A DNA stretch of 64,000 nucleotides from Nocardioides zeae (GTDB lineage Bacteria > Actinomycetota > Actinomycetes > Propionibacteriales > Nocardioidaceae), in assembly GCF_010686755.1 (NCBI RefSeq), contig NZ_JAAGXA010000007.1, positions 186,001 to 250,000 on the forward strand, given 5' to 3'. The translations under genes were made by a program, and so were the position numbers. The notes beneath the pieces are model-generated. The model made no database searches. It saw only the letters and a program-made list of their open reading frames with translations, and was not told the origin of the DNA. Shown piece after piece: positions 48,105 through 59,799 of this stretch (within the stretch, counting starts at the first letter, position 1; each line of letters opens with the position of its first letter).

Positions 48105-49151
48105 GTGGCTGGTGCGGTGGAACGAGCGAAGGTCTGGTTCGCGGAGCAGCGGACGGCGCGACCCTGGTTGGACCACACGGTGCGCATGCAGCAGCACTAC
48201 GGTGCCGTGAAGGGCAACACCCAGGCCGGCGCGGTCACGTTCTTCGGCTTCCTGTCGTTCTTCCCGCTGCTGGCGCTCGCGTTCTTCGTCATCGGGTGGA
48301 TCGCGAAGGTGTACCCCGACGCCCAGCAGCAGCTCGTGGACGCCATCACCAGCATCTTCCCCGGGATGATCGGCTCGGGGGAGGGCGAGATCTCGATCGA
48401 CGACTTCGAGTCCGCGGCGAGCACCGCCGGACTCATCGGCCTCGTCGGCGTGCTCTACTCCGGGCTCGGCTGGCTCTCCGGCATGCGGGAGTCGCTGCTG
48501 GTGGTCTTCGACGAGCCCGCCGACGAGCAGCCCAGCTTCGTCAAGGGCAAGCTGCGCGACCTCGCCGCGCTGGGCTCGATCGGTGCCGTGCTGTTCACGA
48601 GCGTCGCGATCTCGTCGGGCCTCAACGCCTTCTCCGCGGACGTGCTGGCCTTGGTCGGCCTCGGCGACGAGCTCGCCTGGCTGCTGCGCATCCTGACGGT
48701 CGTCGTGGGCATCCTGGCGAGCTCGGTGCTCTTCACCGTGATGTTCCGCCTGCTGGCCGCGCCCGACATCCCGCGCATCGACCTGTGGAAGGGCGCCCTG
48801 CTCGGCGCGGTCGGCTTCGAGGTGCTCAAGCAGGTGGCCGGACTGCTGCTCGGCTCGACCAAGGGCCAGCCCGCGTTCCAGGCGTTCGGCATCGCGCTCA
48901 TCCTGCTGGTGTGGATCAACTACTTCTCACGCGTCGTCATGTACGCCGCGTCCTGGGCCCACACGTCGACGTCGGCCCGTCTGCGGCGCGAGCTGGCGGC
49001 CGCCGAGGAGGAGGCGCGCCTCGCCGCGTTGCGGGTCGACCTCGACAAGCCCGCGGACGAGGAGATCACGGTGAACCAGGCCGCGGCCCGGTCGTTCGCG
49101 CTCGGTGCGGCCACCGTCGTGGGCTTCGGCTGGCTCTTCCGACGAGGCTGA
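48105..49151 (+). CDS. YihY/BrkB family membrane protein
   Basis: 348 residues with about six membrane helices. Family features include GNTQAGAVTFFGFLSFFPLLALAFFVIGW, SGLGWLSGMRESLLVVFDEP and PDIPRIDLWKGALLGAVGFEVLKQVAG, then GIALILLVWINYFSRVVMYAASWA. The C-terminal cytoplasmic tail is helical and charged. The family was once taken for RNase BN, which is incorrect; the true role is unsettled. The GTG at 48105 has GAGGAGG 8 nt upstream; the longer frame upstream overlaps the previous gene and is not supported. Confidence 0.92.
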   Translation: MAGAVERAKVWFAEQRTARPWLDHTVRMQQHYGAVKGNTQAGAVTFFGFLSFFPLLALAFFVIGWIAKVYPDAQQQLVDAITSIFPGMIGSGEGEISIDDFESAASTAGLIGLVGVLYSGLGWLSGMRESLLVVFDEPADEQPSFVKGKLRDLAALGSIGAVLFTSVAISSGLNAFSADVLALVGLGDELAWLLRILTVVVGILASSVLFTVMFRLLAAPDIPRIDLWKGALLGAVGFEVLKQVAGLLLGSTKGQPAFQAFGIALILLVWINYFSRVVMYAASWAHTSTSARLRRELAAAEEEARLAALRVDLDKPADEEITVNQAAARSFALGAATVVGFGWLFRRG

Positions 49152-49185
49152 CCCCCCGTACGCCGCGGGCGGGCCTCGTGGGACC

Positions 49186-49422
49186 ATGGCGTTCGTGAAG
49201 CTCGAGCGCAAGCACGCCGTCCTCCTGCTCGCGGTGGCGGTCTGGAACGTGGTGACCTTCGGCAACTTCGCGAAGAACCTCTACCAGACGTACGACGCGG
49301 GGGAGGAGCGCGCGACGGGCTACTGGGTGGCCCACATCGTGCTGATCGTGGTCAACTTCGTGATCGCCGGCGTGCTGGGTCGGCTGGGCTGGAAGGCGCT
49401 CCGCGCGACGCGCTCCGAGTGA
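49186..49422 (+). CDS. Small two-helix membrane protein (SCO4848-like)
   Basis: 78 residues with two predicted helices (HAVLLLAVAVWNVVTFGNFAKNL and YWVAHIVLIVVNFVIAGVLGRLGW) and basic ends. It resembles, from memory, the small protein encoded between yihY and sdh in Streptomyces. The function is unknown. A GTG three codons after the ATG is an alternative start. Confidence 0.75.
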   Translation: MAFVKLERKHAVLLLAVAVWNVVTFGNFAKNLYQTYDAGEERATGYWVAHIVLIVVNFVIAGVLGRLGWKALRATRSE

Positions 49423-49489
49423 CCCGCCGAGGGGAGCCCCGGTCGCCGTGACCGTTCCGTGACCTCTTCGTGATCCACCGTGACCATGT

Positions 49490-49529
49490 GCCACCGGCCG
49501 CCACCCCCGAGGGGATGGCGGCCGGTGGC
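49490..49529. terminator. Bidirectional terminator between the small membrane protein gene and sdhB
   Basis: Perfect 14-bp arms GCCACCGGCCGCCA (49490-49503) and TGGCGGCCGGTGGC (49516-49529) with a 12-nt loop lie between converging genes. Four CGTGA repeats precede it (49446-49485). Confidence 0.85.
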
Positions 49530-49547
49530 GTCAGCGGCAGGTGCGGC

Positions 49548-50287
49548 TCAGAAGCCCTTGAACATCGCGGTCCGCAGGTCCTTGTTGAGCTGGCTGATCA
49601 CGTCGAGCGGGATCTCCTTGGGGCACGCAGCGGCGCACTCGCCGATGTTCGTGCACCCGCCGAAGCCCTCGTGGTCGTGCTGGGCCACCATCGACGTCAC
49701 GCGGCCGTAGCGCTCCGGCTGGCCCTGCGGCAGCTCGCCGAGGTGGGTGATCTTCGCGCCGAGGAACAGCGAGGCGGACCCGTTGGGGCACGCCGCGACG
49801 CACGCGCCGCAGCCGATGCAGGTGGCCACGTTGAAGGCACGCTGCGCCTTGTCGCGCGGGGCCGGCACCGAGTTGGCCTCGGGCGCGGAGCCCGTGTTGG
49901 CGGAGATGAAGCCGCCGGACTGGATGATGCGGTCGAACGCCGAGCGGTCGACGATGAGGTCCTTGACGACGGGGAACGAGTCCGCGCGCCAGGGCTCGAT
50001 CGTGATGGTGTCGCCGTCCTTGAACGACCGCATGTGCAGCTGGCAGGTCGTCGTGACCTCCGGGCCGTGGGCCTGGCCGTTGATCATCAGCGAGCAGGTG
50101 CCGCAGATGCCCTCACGGCAGTCCGAGTCGAACGCGACCGGCTCCTCGCCCGTGGTGAGCAGCTGCTCGTTGAGCAGGTCGAGCATCTCGAGGAAGGACA
50201 TGTCCTGCGAGACGCCGTCGAGCTCGTAGGTGTGCACCGCGCCCTCGGCCGAGGCGTTGGCCTGGCGCCAGATCTTGAGGGTGAGCT

Positions 50288-50291
<4 letters not shown>
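49548..50291 (-). CDS. sdhB: Succinate dehydrogenase iron-sulfur subunit
   Basis: This 247-residue subunit passes electrons from FAD to quinone. The [2Fe-2S] ligands are in [11 protein letters not shown] (about 57-67) and a fourth Cys at about 83. The [4Fe-4S] and [3Fe-4S] ligands are in [12 protein letters not shown] and [16 protein letters not shown]. The GTG start overlaps the sdhA stop (GTGA). It is the last gene of the leftward sdhCAB operon. Confidence 0.97.
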
Positions 50292-52339
<2,048 letters not shown>

Positions 52340-52354
52340 GGTGTCGTGGCTCCC

Positions 52355-53077
52355 TTACTTCTCGATGATTCCGGTGAGCACGGCCAGGGGCACGAGCGAG
52401 TAGCCGCCCGCGATCACGATGGCGAGCAGCCAGCCGGCCTGCTTCGCACGAGCCCGCGACGAGGCGGTGTTCGTGTAGCCGAGGGTCTGGATGGAGCTCC
52501 AGGTGCCGTGGTGGAGGTGGAAGGCCAGGGCGAGCATCGCCACGAGGTAGATGATCGTCATCCACCAGACGCTGAACGTGTCCACCAGGAGCGAGTACGG
52601 GTCGCCGGCGGCGTCGCCCGTCTCACCGGTCTGCGGGTTGACCTTGCCGGCCGTGAAGTTGATCAGGTGCCAGATGATGAAGATCAGCAGCGTCGCACCG
52701 CCCCAGCGCATCGTGCGCGAGGAGAGGGAGGAGGCGACGTTGCGCTTCACCTGGTACTTGTCCCGGCGGGCTGCTCCGGCGCGCCGGGCGAGGATCACCG
52801 CGGCGGTGACGTGAGCCACGAGCGCGACCAGCAGGCCGACGCGCGTGATCCAGAGGAAGCCCTCGTACGGGAGGATCGGCTCACCGAGCTCGCGCAGGTG
52901 GTGCGCGTAGTCGTTGAACTTCTCCTGGCCTGAGAACGCCTTCAGGTTCCCGTACATGTGCACGAGCGTGAAGGCGATGAACAGCAGGCCGCTGACGGCC
53001 ATGACCAGCTTCAGTGCAATGGTCGAGCGTGTCGACCGGGGCGTCTTGACGAGAGTCGGGGTTGCCACGGGCGGCAC
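52355..53077 (-). CDS. sdhC: Succinate dehydrogenase cytochrome b subunit
   Basis: This 240-residue membrane anchor has about five helices. His residues positioned to bind two hemes are in FTLVHMYGNLKAF (about 40), LVALVAHVTAAVIL, LIFIIWHLINF and LALAFHLHHGTW. One five-helix subunit instead of separate SdhC and SdhD marks a type B quinone:fumarate/succinate oxidoreductase. The GTG at 53077 has AGAGGGG 5 nt upstream; another GTG three codons on is possible. It is the first gene of the operon. Confidence 0.93.
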   Translation of the reverse strand: MPPVATPTLVKTPRSTRSTIALKLVMAVSGLLFIAFTLVHMYGNLKAFSGQEKFNDYAHHLRELGEPILPYEGFLWITRVGLLVALVAHVTAAVILARRAGAARRDKYQVKRNVASSLSSRTMRWGGATLLIFIIWHLINFTAGKVNPQTGETGDAAGDPYSLLVDTFSVWWMTIIYLVAMLALAFHLHHGTWSSIQTLGYTNTASSRARAKQAGWLLAIVIAGGYSLVPLAVLTGIIEK

Positions 53078-53215
53078 GGTACCCCTCTGTCCGGTCAGGT
53101 CGTAACGCAGGTGAACCTCACTGCGTGTGACATATCCCCGGTTACCGGCGGGTTACAGACCGACGCGAACCGTGGCGGAGGGCGCCGCCGCCCTCAGCGC
53201 CGTCTCAGCGTGCTC
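53078..53215 (-). promoter_or_regulatory. Upstream region of sdhCAB
   Basis: This 138-bp gap carries the sdh promoter. On the minus strand GTAACC occurs twice 11 bp apart (near 53143-53161), followed by GATATGTCACA. On the plus strand AGGTGAACCTCACT (53109-53122) is an imperfect dyad. I see no clean -35/-10 pair. These are candidate regulator sites only. Confidence 0.35.
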
Positions 53216-54310
53216 TCAGCCGGCGGCGGCCAACGGGGACGTCGCCGCGAGCGCGCCGTAGTGCACCTCGAGCAGCTCGTCCACCGCGTCCCGCCAGGTC
53301 CGCTGCTCGGCGAGGGCGCGTCCGTGGGCCCCCAGGAGACCGCGGTGGCGGTCGGCGACGACGGCGGCCACGGCGTCGGCCAGGGCACGCGGGTCCGCCA
53401 CGTCCACCAGCAGGCCCGACTCGAGGTGGTGCACCACGTCCCGGGCGCCGCCGGTGCGCGCCGCCACCACGGGGACGCCGGAGGCGCCCGCCTCGCGCAG
53501 GGCGTGGGCGCAGGTGAGCTGCCCCCCGGGGTGGACGAGCACGTCCAACGAGGCCACCGCGGTCGCGAGGTCCCCCGCTGCCAGGGGCCCGGCCAGCTTG
53601 CCGCCGGGCCCGGCGACGCCGGTGATCCGGTGCGCCAGCCAGTCGTGCTGCGATCCCTGGCCGATGACGACGAGCCGGACGCCCGGCAGTCCGGCGAGGG
53701 CCGGCAGGCGGCGTACGCCGTGATCCTTCTCCAGTGCGCCGACGTACCCGACCACGACCCGCGGTCCGCCTCGCGCGCGTGCGCGCGCCCACGAGGAATG
53801 CAGCCACGCGTCGCGGAGGGCGGGGGAGAAGGCGGCGGTGTCGACCCCCGGCGACCAGAGCGCCGCGTCGACGTCGAGCGCGGCGAGCCGCTCCTGCATC
53901 CAGCGCGCGGTGACGAGCACGCGGTCGGCCCGCTCGGCCACCTTCGCCTGCCACAGCGGTGCCGCCAGGTCGCTGACGGGCGTCTGCTGCACGACGACCG
54001 TCGGCACGCCGAGCCGACGCGCGTGCTTGAGCGCCTTCCGGCCGATCGTCGGACCGAGCTCCAGGGAGGACGTGACGTGCACCAGGTCGGGCGCGAAGCC
54101 CTCGAGTGCCGCGCGCACCTGGCGGCCCGGCTTGTCCAGCGCCCGGACCCGCACGATCTCGACGCCGCGGTAGGACGTCAGGCCGGGCGCGGGGGCGACC
54201 AGCCGGACGGTGTGGCCGCGGTCGACGAGGCGGTCCACGAGGTTGCGGACCGTCGTCGTGGTGCCGTCGGTCGCGGGGTAGAAGGACTCGGTCACGACTG
54301 CGATGCGCAC
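53216..54310 (-). CDS. GT4-family glycosyltransferase (MgtA/PimB-like)
   Basis: 364 residues of GT-B fold. The N-terminal IAVVTESFYPATDGTTTTVRNLVDRL is the glycine-poor acceptor-side loop found in actinobacterial GDP-mannose-dependent mannosyltransferases. The C-terminal donor domain has VGYVGALEKDHGVRRLPALAG and the E-x7-E type segment LREAGASGVPVVAARTGGARD. Likely product: a mannosylated or glucosylated lipid or wall glycan, inferred from family only. The GTG at 54310 is chosen for family resemblance at the N-terminus. The C-terminal 30 residues are Ala-rich. Confidence 0.88.
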   Translation of the reverse strand: MRIAVVTESFYPATDGTTTTVRNLVDRLVDRGHTVRLVAPAPGLTSYRGVEIVRVRALDKPGRQVRAALEGFAPDLVHVTSSLELGPTIGRKALKHARRLGVPTVVVQQTPVSDLAAPLWQAKVAERADRVLVTARWMQERLAALDVDAALWSPGVDTAAFSPALRDAWLHSSWARARARGGPRVVVGYVGALEKDHGVRRLPALAGLPGVRLVVIGQGSQHDWLAHRITGVAGPGGKLAGPLAAGDLATAVASLDVLVHPGGQLTCAHALREAGASGVPVVAARTGGARDVVHHLESGLLVDVADPRALADAVAAVVADRHRGLLGAHGRALAEQRTWRDAVDELLEVHYGALAATSPLAAAG

Positions 54311-54480
54311 GGACGCCACGGTGCGCCCCGCGACCGTCGTCGGCGTGGCCGCGAGGTGGCCGGCGGGTGAAGGAAGGGGAGCGCAGGACGGGTGCCGGCG
54401 CGAGGCGGGTGTGAGATATGTCGCCGATCGATCGCTCGGTCCCCGGCGGGGGTCGGGGTCCCGGTGCGCGGACGCTCCCC

Positions 54481-54486
54481 TATATT
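54481..54486 (+). promoter_or_regulatory. -10 hexamer of the mutAB operon
   Basis: TATATT, the closest match to the -10 consensus that I noted near a gene start in this GC-rich window, ends 7 nt before the mutA ATG, so transcription likely starts at or next to the ATG. No ribosome site precedes the gene. Confidence 0.6.
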
Positions 54487-54493
54487 GCGGCCC

Positions 54494-56341
54494 ATGAGCG
54501 AAGTCGAAGGCGGGCTCGACGAGCCGACCGAGCTGCAACCCGACCAGGGTGCACTCGCCCTCGCCGACCCCGAGACGGACGCCTGGAGCCAGGCGGACTG
54601 GGAGGCAGAGACGGCGCGCGTGCTGCGCAAGAGCCGTCGGCTGACCGACGAGGATCCCGACGCGGCGGTGTGGGACAAGCTGACCCGGTCGACCCTCGAC
54701 GGGATCGCGGTCCCGCCGATCGGGCGGCCCGAGGACGTCGAGCACCTGGCGGCCGGCGCCCTGCGTCCGCCGCGCACCGGCGGCTGGGACATCCGCGCCC
54801 ACCTGGGAGCGCGGTCCGTGCCGGCCAAGGACGCCAACGAGACGCTCCTCGTCGACCTCGAGGGCGGCGTCACCTCGCTGTGGCTGCGCGTGGACGCGGA
54901 CACCGACCTCGACGCCCTCCTGAAGGGCGTCTACCTCGACCTCGCCCCCGTCGTGCTCGAGGCCCCGCGGGAGCCCGGCGCCGGAGTCGCCGTCGCGCGG
55001 GCGTTCCTGGCGCACCTCGAGGCGACCACGCCCGCTCCCGGCACCAACCTGGGCGTCGACGCGCTGGCGCCCGCCGAGGACCTCGTCGCCGTGGCCCGCC
55101 TGGCGGTCGACGCCGGCGTGCTCGGCCTCGTCGTCGACGCCACCACGGTGCACGACCGGGGTGCCTCGGACGCGCAGGACCTCGCCTACGCCCTCGCCGT
55201 CGGCGTGCGCGCGCTCCGCGTGCTCACCGCCGCCGAGGCCGAGGGCGGGGCCGGGCTCGACGTGGCGACGGCCGCGGGGCTGATCGAGTTCCGCATCGCC
55301 GTGACGGACGAGCAGTTCGCCTCGATCGCCAAGCTCCGGGCCGCGCGCCGGCTCTGGGCGCGGGTGCTCGAGCTGAGCGGCCTCGACCAGGCCGGCGTCG
55401 GTGGTGCGGCTGGCGTGGAGCAGCGCCAGCACGCCGTGACGAGCCGCCCCATGACGAGCCGGTTCGACCCCTACGTCAACATGCTGCGCACGACGGTCGC
55501 CGCGTTCGCGGCCGGCGTGGGCGGGGCCGACGCCGTCACCGTCCTGCCCTTCGACGCGCCCCTGGGGCGTCCGGAGACGCTCGGTCGCCGCGTGGCCCGC
55601 AACATCTCGCACCTCCTCATCGACGAGGCCCACCTGGGCAAGGTCGGCGACATCGCCGGCGGTGCCTACGCCGTGGAGCGCCTCACCGACGACCTCGCCG
55701 TCGCGGCGTGGGCGGTGTTCACCGACCTCGACGGAGCCGACGACCTCGACGCCGCCGTCGCGCCGCTCGTCGACGCGACCGTGGCCGCGCGCGAGAAGCA
55801 GGTGGCGACGCGCAAGCGCCCGCTGACCGGGCTGTCGGAGTTCCCGAACCTCGCCGAGGAGCTGCCCGAGCGGGTGCGCGACGCCGACTGGCACGCCGAG
55901 TGGGACGCGGTACGGCCCTACGGCGCGAGCTTCGAGGCGCTGCGGGACGCACCCTCCGAGCGCCCCGTGTTCCTCGCGACGCTGGGGACGGTGGCCTCCC
56001 ACACGGCGCGGGCGACGTTCGCGACCAACCTCCTCGCGGCGGGCGGCGTGGCGGTCGAGCCCGCCGGCGCCACCGCGGACGCGGAGGCCGTGACCGCGGC
56101 GTACGAGGCGGCCGTCGGGACGCACGGGCCGCTGCCCGTCGTGGTCCTCGCGGGCGCGGACGCGACGTACGGCGCGTGGGGAGCCGAGGCGGCGGCGGCG
56201 CTGCGTGCGGCCGGTGCGCGGCACGTGGTGATCGCGGGGAAGCAGACGGACTACGCCGACGACGCGTGCGCGATGGGGGTCGACGCGCTCGCGTTCCTCG
56301 GTCGCACGCGGGCGGCGCTGGGACAGGAGAGCCAGGCATGA
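54494..56341 (+). CDS. mutA: Methylmalonyl-CoA mutase small (beta) subunit
   Basis: This 615-residue non-catalytic partner of the B12-dependent mutase carries the TIM-barrel fold ([73 protein letters not shown]). At the place where the large subunit has DxHxxG for cobalamin it has [14 protein letters not shown], so it should not bind B12. [19 protein letters not shown] is the vestigial cobalamin domain. The gene overlaps mutB by 4 nt (ATGA). It diverges from the glycosyltransferase gene. Confidence 0.95.
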   Translation: MSEVEGGLDEPTELQPDQGALALADPETDAWSQADWEAETARVLRKSRRLTDEDPDAAVWDKLTRSTLDGIAVPPIGRPEDVEHLAAGALRPPRTGGWDIRAHLGARSVPAKDANETLLVDLEGGVTSLWLRVDADTDLDALLKGVYLDLAPVVLEAPREPGAGVAVARAFLAHLEATTPAPGTNLGVDALAPAEDLVAVARLAVDAGVLGLVVDATTVHDRGASDAQDLAYALAVGVRALRVLTAAEAEGGAGLDVATAAGLIEFRIAVTDEQFASIAKLRAARRLWARVLELSGLDQAGVGGAAGVEQRQHAVTSRPMTSRFDPYVNMLRTTVAAFAAGVGGADAVTVLPFDAPLGRPETLGRRVARNISHLLIDEAHLGKVGDIAGGAYAVERLTDDLAVAAWAVFTDLDGADDLDAAVAPLVDATVAAREKQVATRKRPLTGLSEFPNLAEELPERVRDADWHAEWDAVRPYGASFEALRDAPSERPVFLATLGTVASHTARATFATNLLAAGGVAVEPAGATADAEAVTAAYEAAVGTHGPLPVVVLAGADATYGAWGAEAAAALRAAGARHVVIAGKQTDYADDACAMGVDALAFLGRTRAALGQESQA

Positions 56342-58512
56342 GCGTTCCGAAGAGCTTCCGCGGGGCGGAGCTGCGGGGTCCGGACTGGACCATGGGCTGG
56401 GACGACGACGCCCCGGAGCCGTGGCAGTCGCCCGAGGGCATCCCGATCAAGCCGCGGTACGACGCTGCCGACGTCGCGGACCTCGACGCCCTCGACACGT
56501 GGCCGGGCCTCAGCCCGTTCCTGCGGGGGCCCTACCCGACGATGTACACGACCCAGCCGTGGACGATCCGGCAGTACGCCGGGTTCTCGACCGCCGAGGA
56601 GTCGAACGCGTTCTACCGACGCAACCTGGCGGCCGGCCAGAAGGGCCTCTCGGTGGCCTTCGACCTGGCGACGCACCGGGGCTACGACTCCGACCACCCG
56701 CGCGTGCGCGGCGACGTCGGCATGGCGGGCGTGGCCATCGACTCGATCTACGACACGCGCACGCTGTTCGACGGCATCCCGCTCGACGAGATGTCGGTGT
56801 CGATGACGATGAACGGCGCGGTGCTGCCCGTGCTCGCGCTCTACATCGTCGCGGCGGAGGAGCAGGGGGTGAAGCCGGAGCAGCTCGCGGGGACGATCCA
56901 GAACGACATCCTCAAGGAGTTCATGGTCCGCAACACCTACATCTACCCGCCGTCGCCGTCGATGCGGATCATCTCCGACATCTTCAGCTACACGTCGGCG
57001 CGGATGCCGCGGTTCAACTCCATCTCGATCTCCGGCTACCACATCCAGGAGGCCGGGGCGACGCAGGACCTCGAGCTGGCCTACACCCTGGCCGACGGCG
57101 TGGAGTACATCCGCGCCGGGCTCGAGGCCGGCATCGACATCGACAAGTTCGCGCCCCGCCTGTCCTTCTTCTGGGCGATCGGGATGAACTTCTCGATGGA
57201 GGTCGCGAAGATGCGCGCGGCCCGCGCGCTGTGGGCCCGGCTCGTGCGGCAGTTCGACCCGACCAACCCGAAGTCGCTCTCGCTGCGCACGCACTCGCAG
57301 ACCTCGGGCTGGTCGCTGACCGCGCAGGACGTGTTCAACAACGTCGGCCGCACCGCCATCGAGGCCATGGCGGCGACGCAGGGCCACACGCAGTCGCTGC
57401 ACACCAACGCGCTCGACGAGGCGATCGCGCTGCCGACCGACTTCTCGGCGCGCATCGCCCGCAACACGCAGCTGCTCCTGCAGCAGGAGTCCGGCACGAC
57501 CGGCACGATCGACCCGTGGGCAGGCTCGTACTACATCGAGCGCCTCACCCACGACCTCGCCGAGCGGGCCTGGGCCCACATCACCGAGGCCGAGCAAGCC
57601 GGCGGCATGGCGGCGGCGATCGAGCAGGGCATCCCCAAGATGCGCATCGAGGAGGCCGCGGCCCGCACGCAGGCCCGCATCGACTCGGGCGCGCAGAAGG
57701 TCATCGGCGTCAACACCTTCCGCCTCGCGGCGGAGGACAAGCTCGACGTGCTCAAGGTCGACAACGACGACGTCTACCGCCGCCAGGTCGCCAAGCTCGA
57801 GCGCCTGCGCGCCGAGCGCGACGACGACGCCGTGCGGCGCGCGCTGGAGGCACTGACGAACTCCGCCGAGCGTGGCCCCGCCAAGGGCTCGCTCGACGGC
57901 AACCTCCTCGCGCTCGCCGTCGACGCCGCCCGGGCGAAGGCCACGGTCGGCGAGATCTCCGACGCGCTGGAGAAGGTCTACGGGCGGCACCAGGCCGTCA
58001 TCCGTACGATCTCCGGCGTGTACCGCGACGAGTCCGGCCAGAGCGGCGACGGGGGTTCCCTCGTGCAGCAGGTCGTCGACGCCACCGAGGAGTTCGAGGA
58101 GGCGGAGGGCCGGCGGCCCCGCATCCTCGTCGCCAAGATGGGCCAGGACGGTCACGACCGCGGCCAGAAGGTCATCGTCTCGGCGTTCGCCGACATGGGC
58201 TTCGACGTCGACGTGGGGCCGCTGTTCTCGACCCCGGAGGAGGTCGCCCAGCAGGCGGTCGACGCCGACGTCCACCTCGTGGGTGTCAGCTCGCTCGCTG
58301 CCGGCCACCTCACCCTGCTCCCGGCGCTCAAGCGGGCGCTCGCCGAGCAGGGACGTGACGACATCATGGTCGTCATCGGAGGCGTCATCCCGCCGGACGA
58401 CGTCCCCACGCTCCTCGAGATGGGTGCCGCGTCGGTGTTCCTGCCGGGCACCGTGATCGCCGAGTCCGCGCTCGACCTGCTGGCCAAGCTGCGGGAGCAG
58501 CTGGGTCACTGA
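56338..58512 (+). CDS. mutB: Methylmalonyl-CoA mutase large (alpha) subunit
   Basis: This 724-residue catalytic subunit interconverts methylmalonyl-CoA and succinyl-CoA. The TIM barrel includes [61 protein letters not shown] and [17 protein letters not shown]. The cobalamin domain has [11 protein letters not shown], with the Co-ligating His at about 606 and the G of DxHxxG, then [10 protein letters not shown] and [11 protein letters not shown]. It joins propionate and branched-chain catabolism to the TCA cycle at the same point as sucCD and sdh. The following meaB start overlaps its stop by 1 nt. Confidence 0.98.
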   Translation: MSVPKSFRGAELRGPDWTMGWDDDAPEPWQSPEGIPIKPRYDAADVADLDALDTWPGLSPFLRGPYPTMYTTQPWTIRQYAGFSTAEESNAFYRRNLAAGQKGLSVAFDLATHRGYDSDHPRVRGDVGMAGVAIDSIYDTRTLFDGIPLDEMSVSMTMNGAVLPVLALYIVAAEEQGVKPEQLAGTIQNDILKEFMVRNTYIYPPSPSMRIISDIFSYTSARMPRFNSISISGYHIQEAGATQDLELAYTLADGVEYIRAGLEAGIDIDKFAPRLSFFWAIGMNFSMEVAKMRAARALWARLVRQFDPTNPKSLSLRTHSQTSGWSLTAQDVFNNVGRTAIEAMAATQGHTQSLHTNALDEAIALPTDFSARIARNTQLLLQQESGTTGTIDPWAGSYYIERLTHDLAERAWAHITEAEQAGGMAAAIEQGIPKMRIEEAAARTQARIDSGAQKVIGVNTFRLAAEDKLDVLKVDNDDVYRRQVAKLERLRAERDDDAVRRALEALTNSAERGPAKGSLDGNLLALAVDAARAKATVGEISDALEKVYGRHQAVIRTISGVYRDESGQSGDGGSLVQQVVDATEEFEEAEGRRPRILVAKMGQDGHDRGQKVIVSAFADMGFDVDVGPLFSTPEEVAQQAVDADVHLVGVSSLAAGHLTLLPALKRALAEQGRDDIMVVIGGVIPPDDVPTLLEMGAASVFLPGTVIAESALDLLAKLREQLGH

Positions 58513-59513
58513 TGGCGGCTCCCTCCGTCGAGGACCTCGTCGAGGGCGTCCGGGCCGGGCGGCGTGCCGCCGTGGCCCGGGCGATCACCCTCGTCGAGTC
58601 CTCGCGCCCGCAGCACCGGGCCCAGGCCCGCGAGCTCCTCACCGTGCTCGCGGCGCTGCCCGACGCGGGCGTGCAGTCCCGCGCGGTGCGTGTCGGCATC
58701 TCCGGTGTGCCCGGCGTCGGGAAGTCGACCTTCATCGAGGCGCTCGGCTCCCGGCTCACCGCCGCGGGCCACCGCGTCGGCGTGCTCGCGGTCGACCCGT
58801 CGTCCGTGCGCACCGGGGGCTCCGTGCTCGGCGACAAGACGCGGATGGGGCGGCTCTCGGCCGACCCGGGTGCGTACATCCGACCCTCGCCGTCCGCCGG
58901 CACCCTCGGCGGCGTCGCCCGCGCGACCGTGCAGGCGATGGCGGTGCTCGAGGCGGCCGGGTACGACGTCGTGCTCGTCGAGACCGTCGGCGTCGGCCAG
59001 TCGGAGATCACGGTCGCCGGCATGGTCGACACCTTCCTGTTCCTGACGCTGGCGCGCACCGGCGACCAGCTCCAGGGCATCAAGAAGGGCATCCTCGAGA
59101 TCGCGGACGTCGTCGCGGTGAACAAGGCCGACGGCGACCGCGAGCTGGAGGCCCGCTCCGCCGCGCGCGAGCTCGCCGGCGCGCTGCGCCTGGTGCGGGG
59201 GAGCGCGGCGTCGGGGGAGTGGGCGCCGCCCGTCGTCACCTGCTCGGCCCTCACCGACGTCGGCGTCGACGACCTCTGGGAGCGCATCCTCGGCCACCGG
59301 GCCCACCTCGGCCCCGGGGGCCTCGGGGCCAAGCGCGCCGAGCAGCAGCTGGAGTTCACGTGGGCCCTCGTCCGCGACGAGCTGGAGCAGCGCCTGCGCC
59401 ACTCGGCCGGCGTGCGCGCCGTCCGCGACGAGATCCGCGCCTCGGTGCTCGCGGGCGACCTGCCCGCCACCGTGGCCGCCGACCGCGTGCTCGAGGCGTA
59501 CGACGCGGGGTGA
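58512..59513 (+). CDS. meaB: Mutase chaperone GTPase MeaB
   Basis: This 333-residue G3E-type GTPase protects and reactivates methylmalonyl-CoA mutase and gates cofactor loading. The P-loop GVPGVGKST is at about 65-73. AVDPSSVRTGGSVLGDKTRM, YIRPSPSAGTLGGVAR (switch region), VLVETVGVGQSE and VVAVNKADGD (NKxD guanine specificity) follow. The C-terminal helices EQQLEFTWALVRDELEQRL form the dimer arm. Immediate coupling to mutB (TGATG) fits its role. It is sometimes annotated as ArgK or LAO/AO transport kinase, which is outdated. Confidence 0.96.
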   Translation: MAAPSVEDLVEGVRAGRRAAVARAITLVESSRPQHRAQARELLTVLAALPDAGVQSRAVRVGISGVPGVGKSTFIEALGSRLTAAGHRVGVLAVDPSSVRTGGSVLGDKTRMGRLSADPGAYIRPSPSAGTLGGVARATVQAMAVLEAAGYDVVLVETVGVGQSEITVAGMVDTFLFLTLARTGDQLQGIKKGILEIADVVAVNKADGDRELEARSAARELAGALRLVRGSAASGEWAPPVVTCSALTDVGVDDLWERILGHRAHLGPGGLGAKRAEQQLEFTWALVRDELEQRLRHSAGVRAVRDEIRASVLAGDLPATVAADRVLEAYDAG

Positions 59514-59539
59514 GCCGCGGCGTACCGGGTCTGCGGGGG

Positions 59540-59720
59540 GAGGAGAACGCGGACCGGCGGTGGACCGGGGAAGTGAAAAGTGCGCCGCGGGTGGAGGAAA
59601 ACGCGGACCGCGCCCCCGCCGGGATCGGCGTGTCGCGGCACCGGGTCCGCGTTCTCTTTCCCCGACGGTCGGGCCGGTCCGCGTTTTCTTCTGCCGGGCG
59701 CCCCGCCCGGCGCACTTTCC
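59540..59720. repeat. Modular inverted repeat between meaB and the amidohydrolase gene
   Basis: The core AACGCGGACC appears four times: plus strand in 59540-59557 and 59594-59610, minus strand in 59644-59661 and 59676-59691. Each is flanked on the AA side by a purine run (GAGGAG, GAGGAA, GGAAAGAG, GAAGAA). A second motif GAAAAGTGCGCCG (59575-59587) recurs inverted at 59708-59720 with one mismatch. The whole is a loose, about 180-bp inverted repeat built from two alternating modules. No credible gene lies here. It may terminate meaB transcription, but two-module symmetry suggests more. Family not recognised. Confidence 0.7.
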
Positions 59721-59785
59721 TCGCCCCGCGGGCCGCGCGCCGGATGACCGGGGTCACCGCCCGCGGCCCTCGGGCACCCCTTCGC

Positions 59786-59791
59786 TAGGGT
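59786..59791 (+). promoter_or_regulatory. -10 hexamer of the amidohydrolase gene
   Basis: TAGGGT ends 8 nt before the GTG at 59800; a leaderless or near-leaderless mRNA is expected. The same hexamer precedes the genes at 21874 and 47560. Confidence 0.5.
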
Positions 59792-59799
59792 CAGCCTTC

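Noticed and set aside
54425..54434. CGATCGATCG palindrome upstream of mutA as an operator
   Set aside because: Ten-bp GATC-type palindromes arise easily in this base composition. It has no second copy nearby and no extended symmetry.
59560..59757. Short coding repeats (EENADR on one strand, SAFSS on the other) in the gap after meaB
   Set aside because: They arise because the DNA itself is an inverted repeat. No start codon with ribosome site and no extended protein-like composition support a gene.
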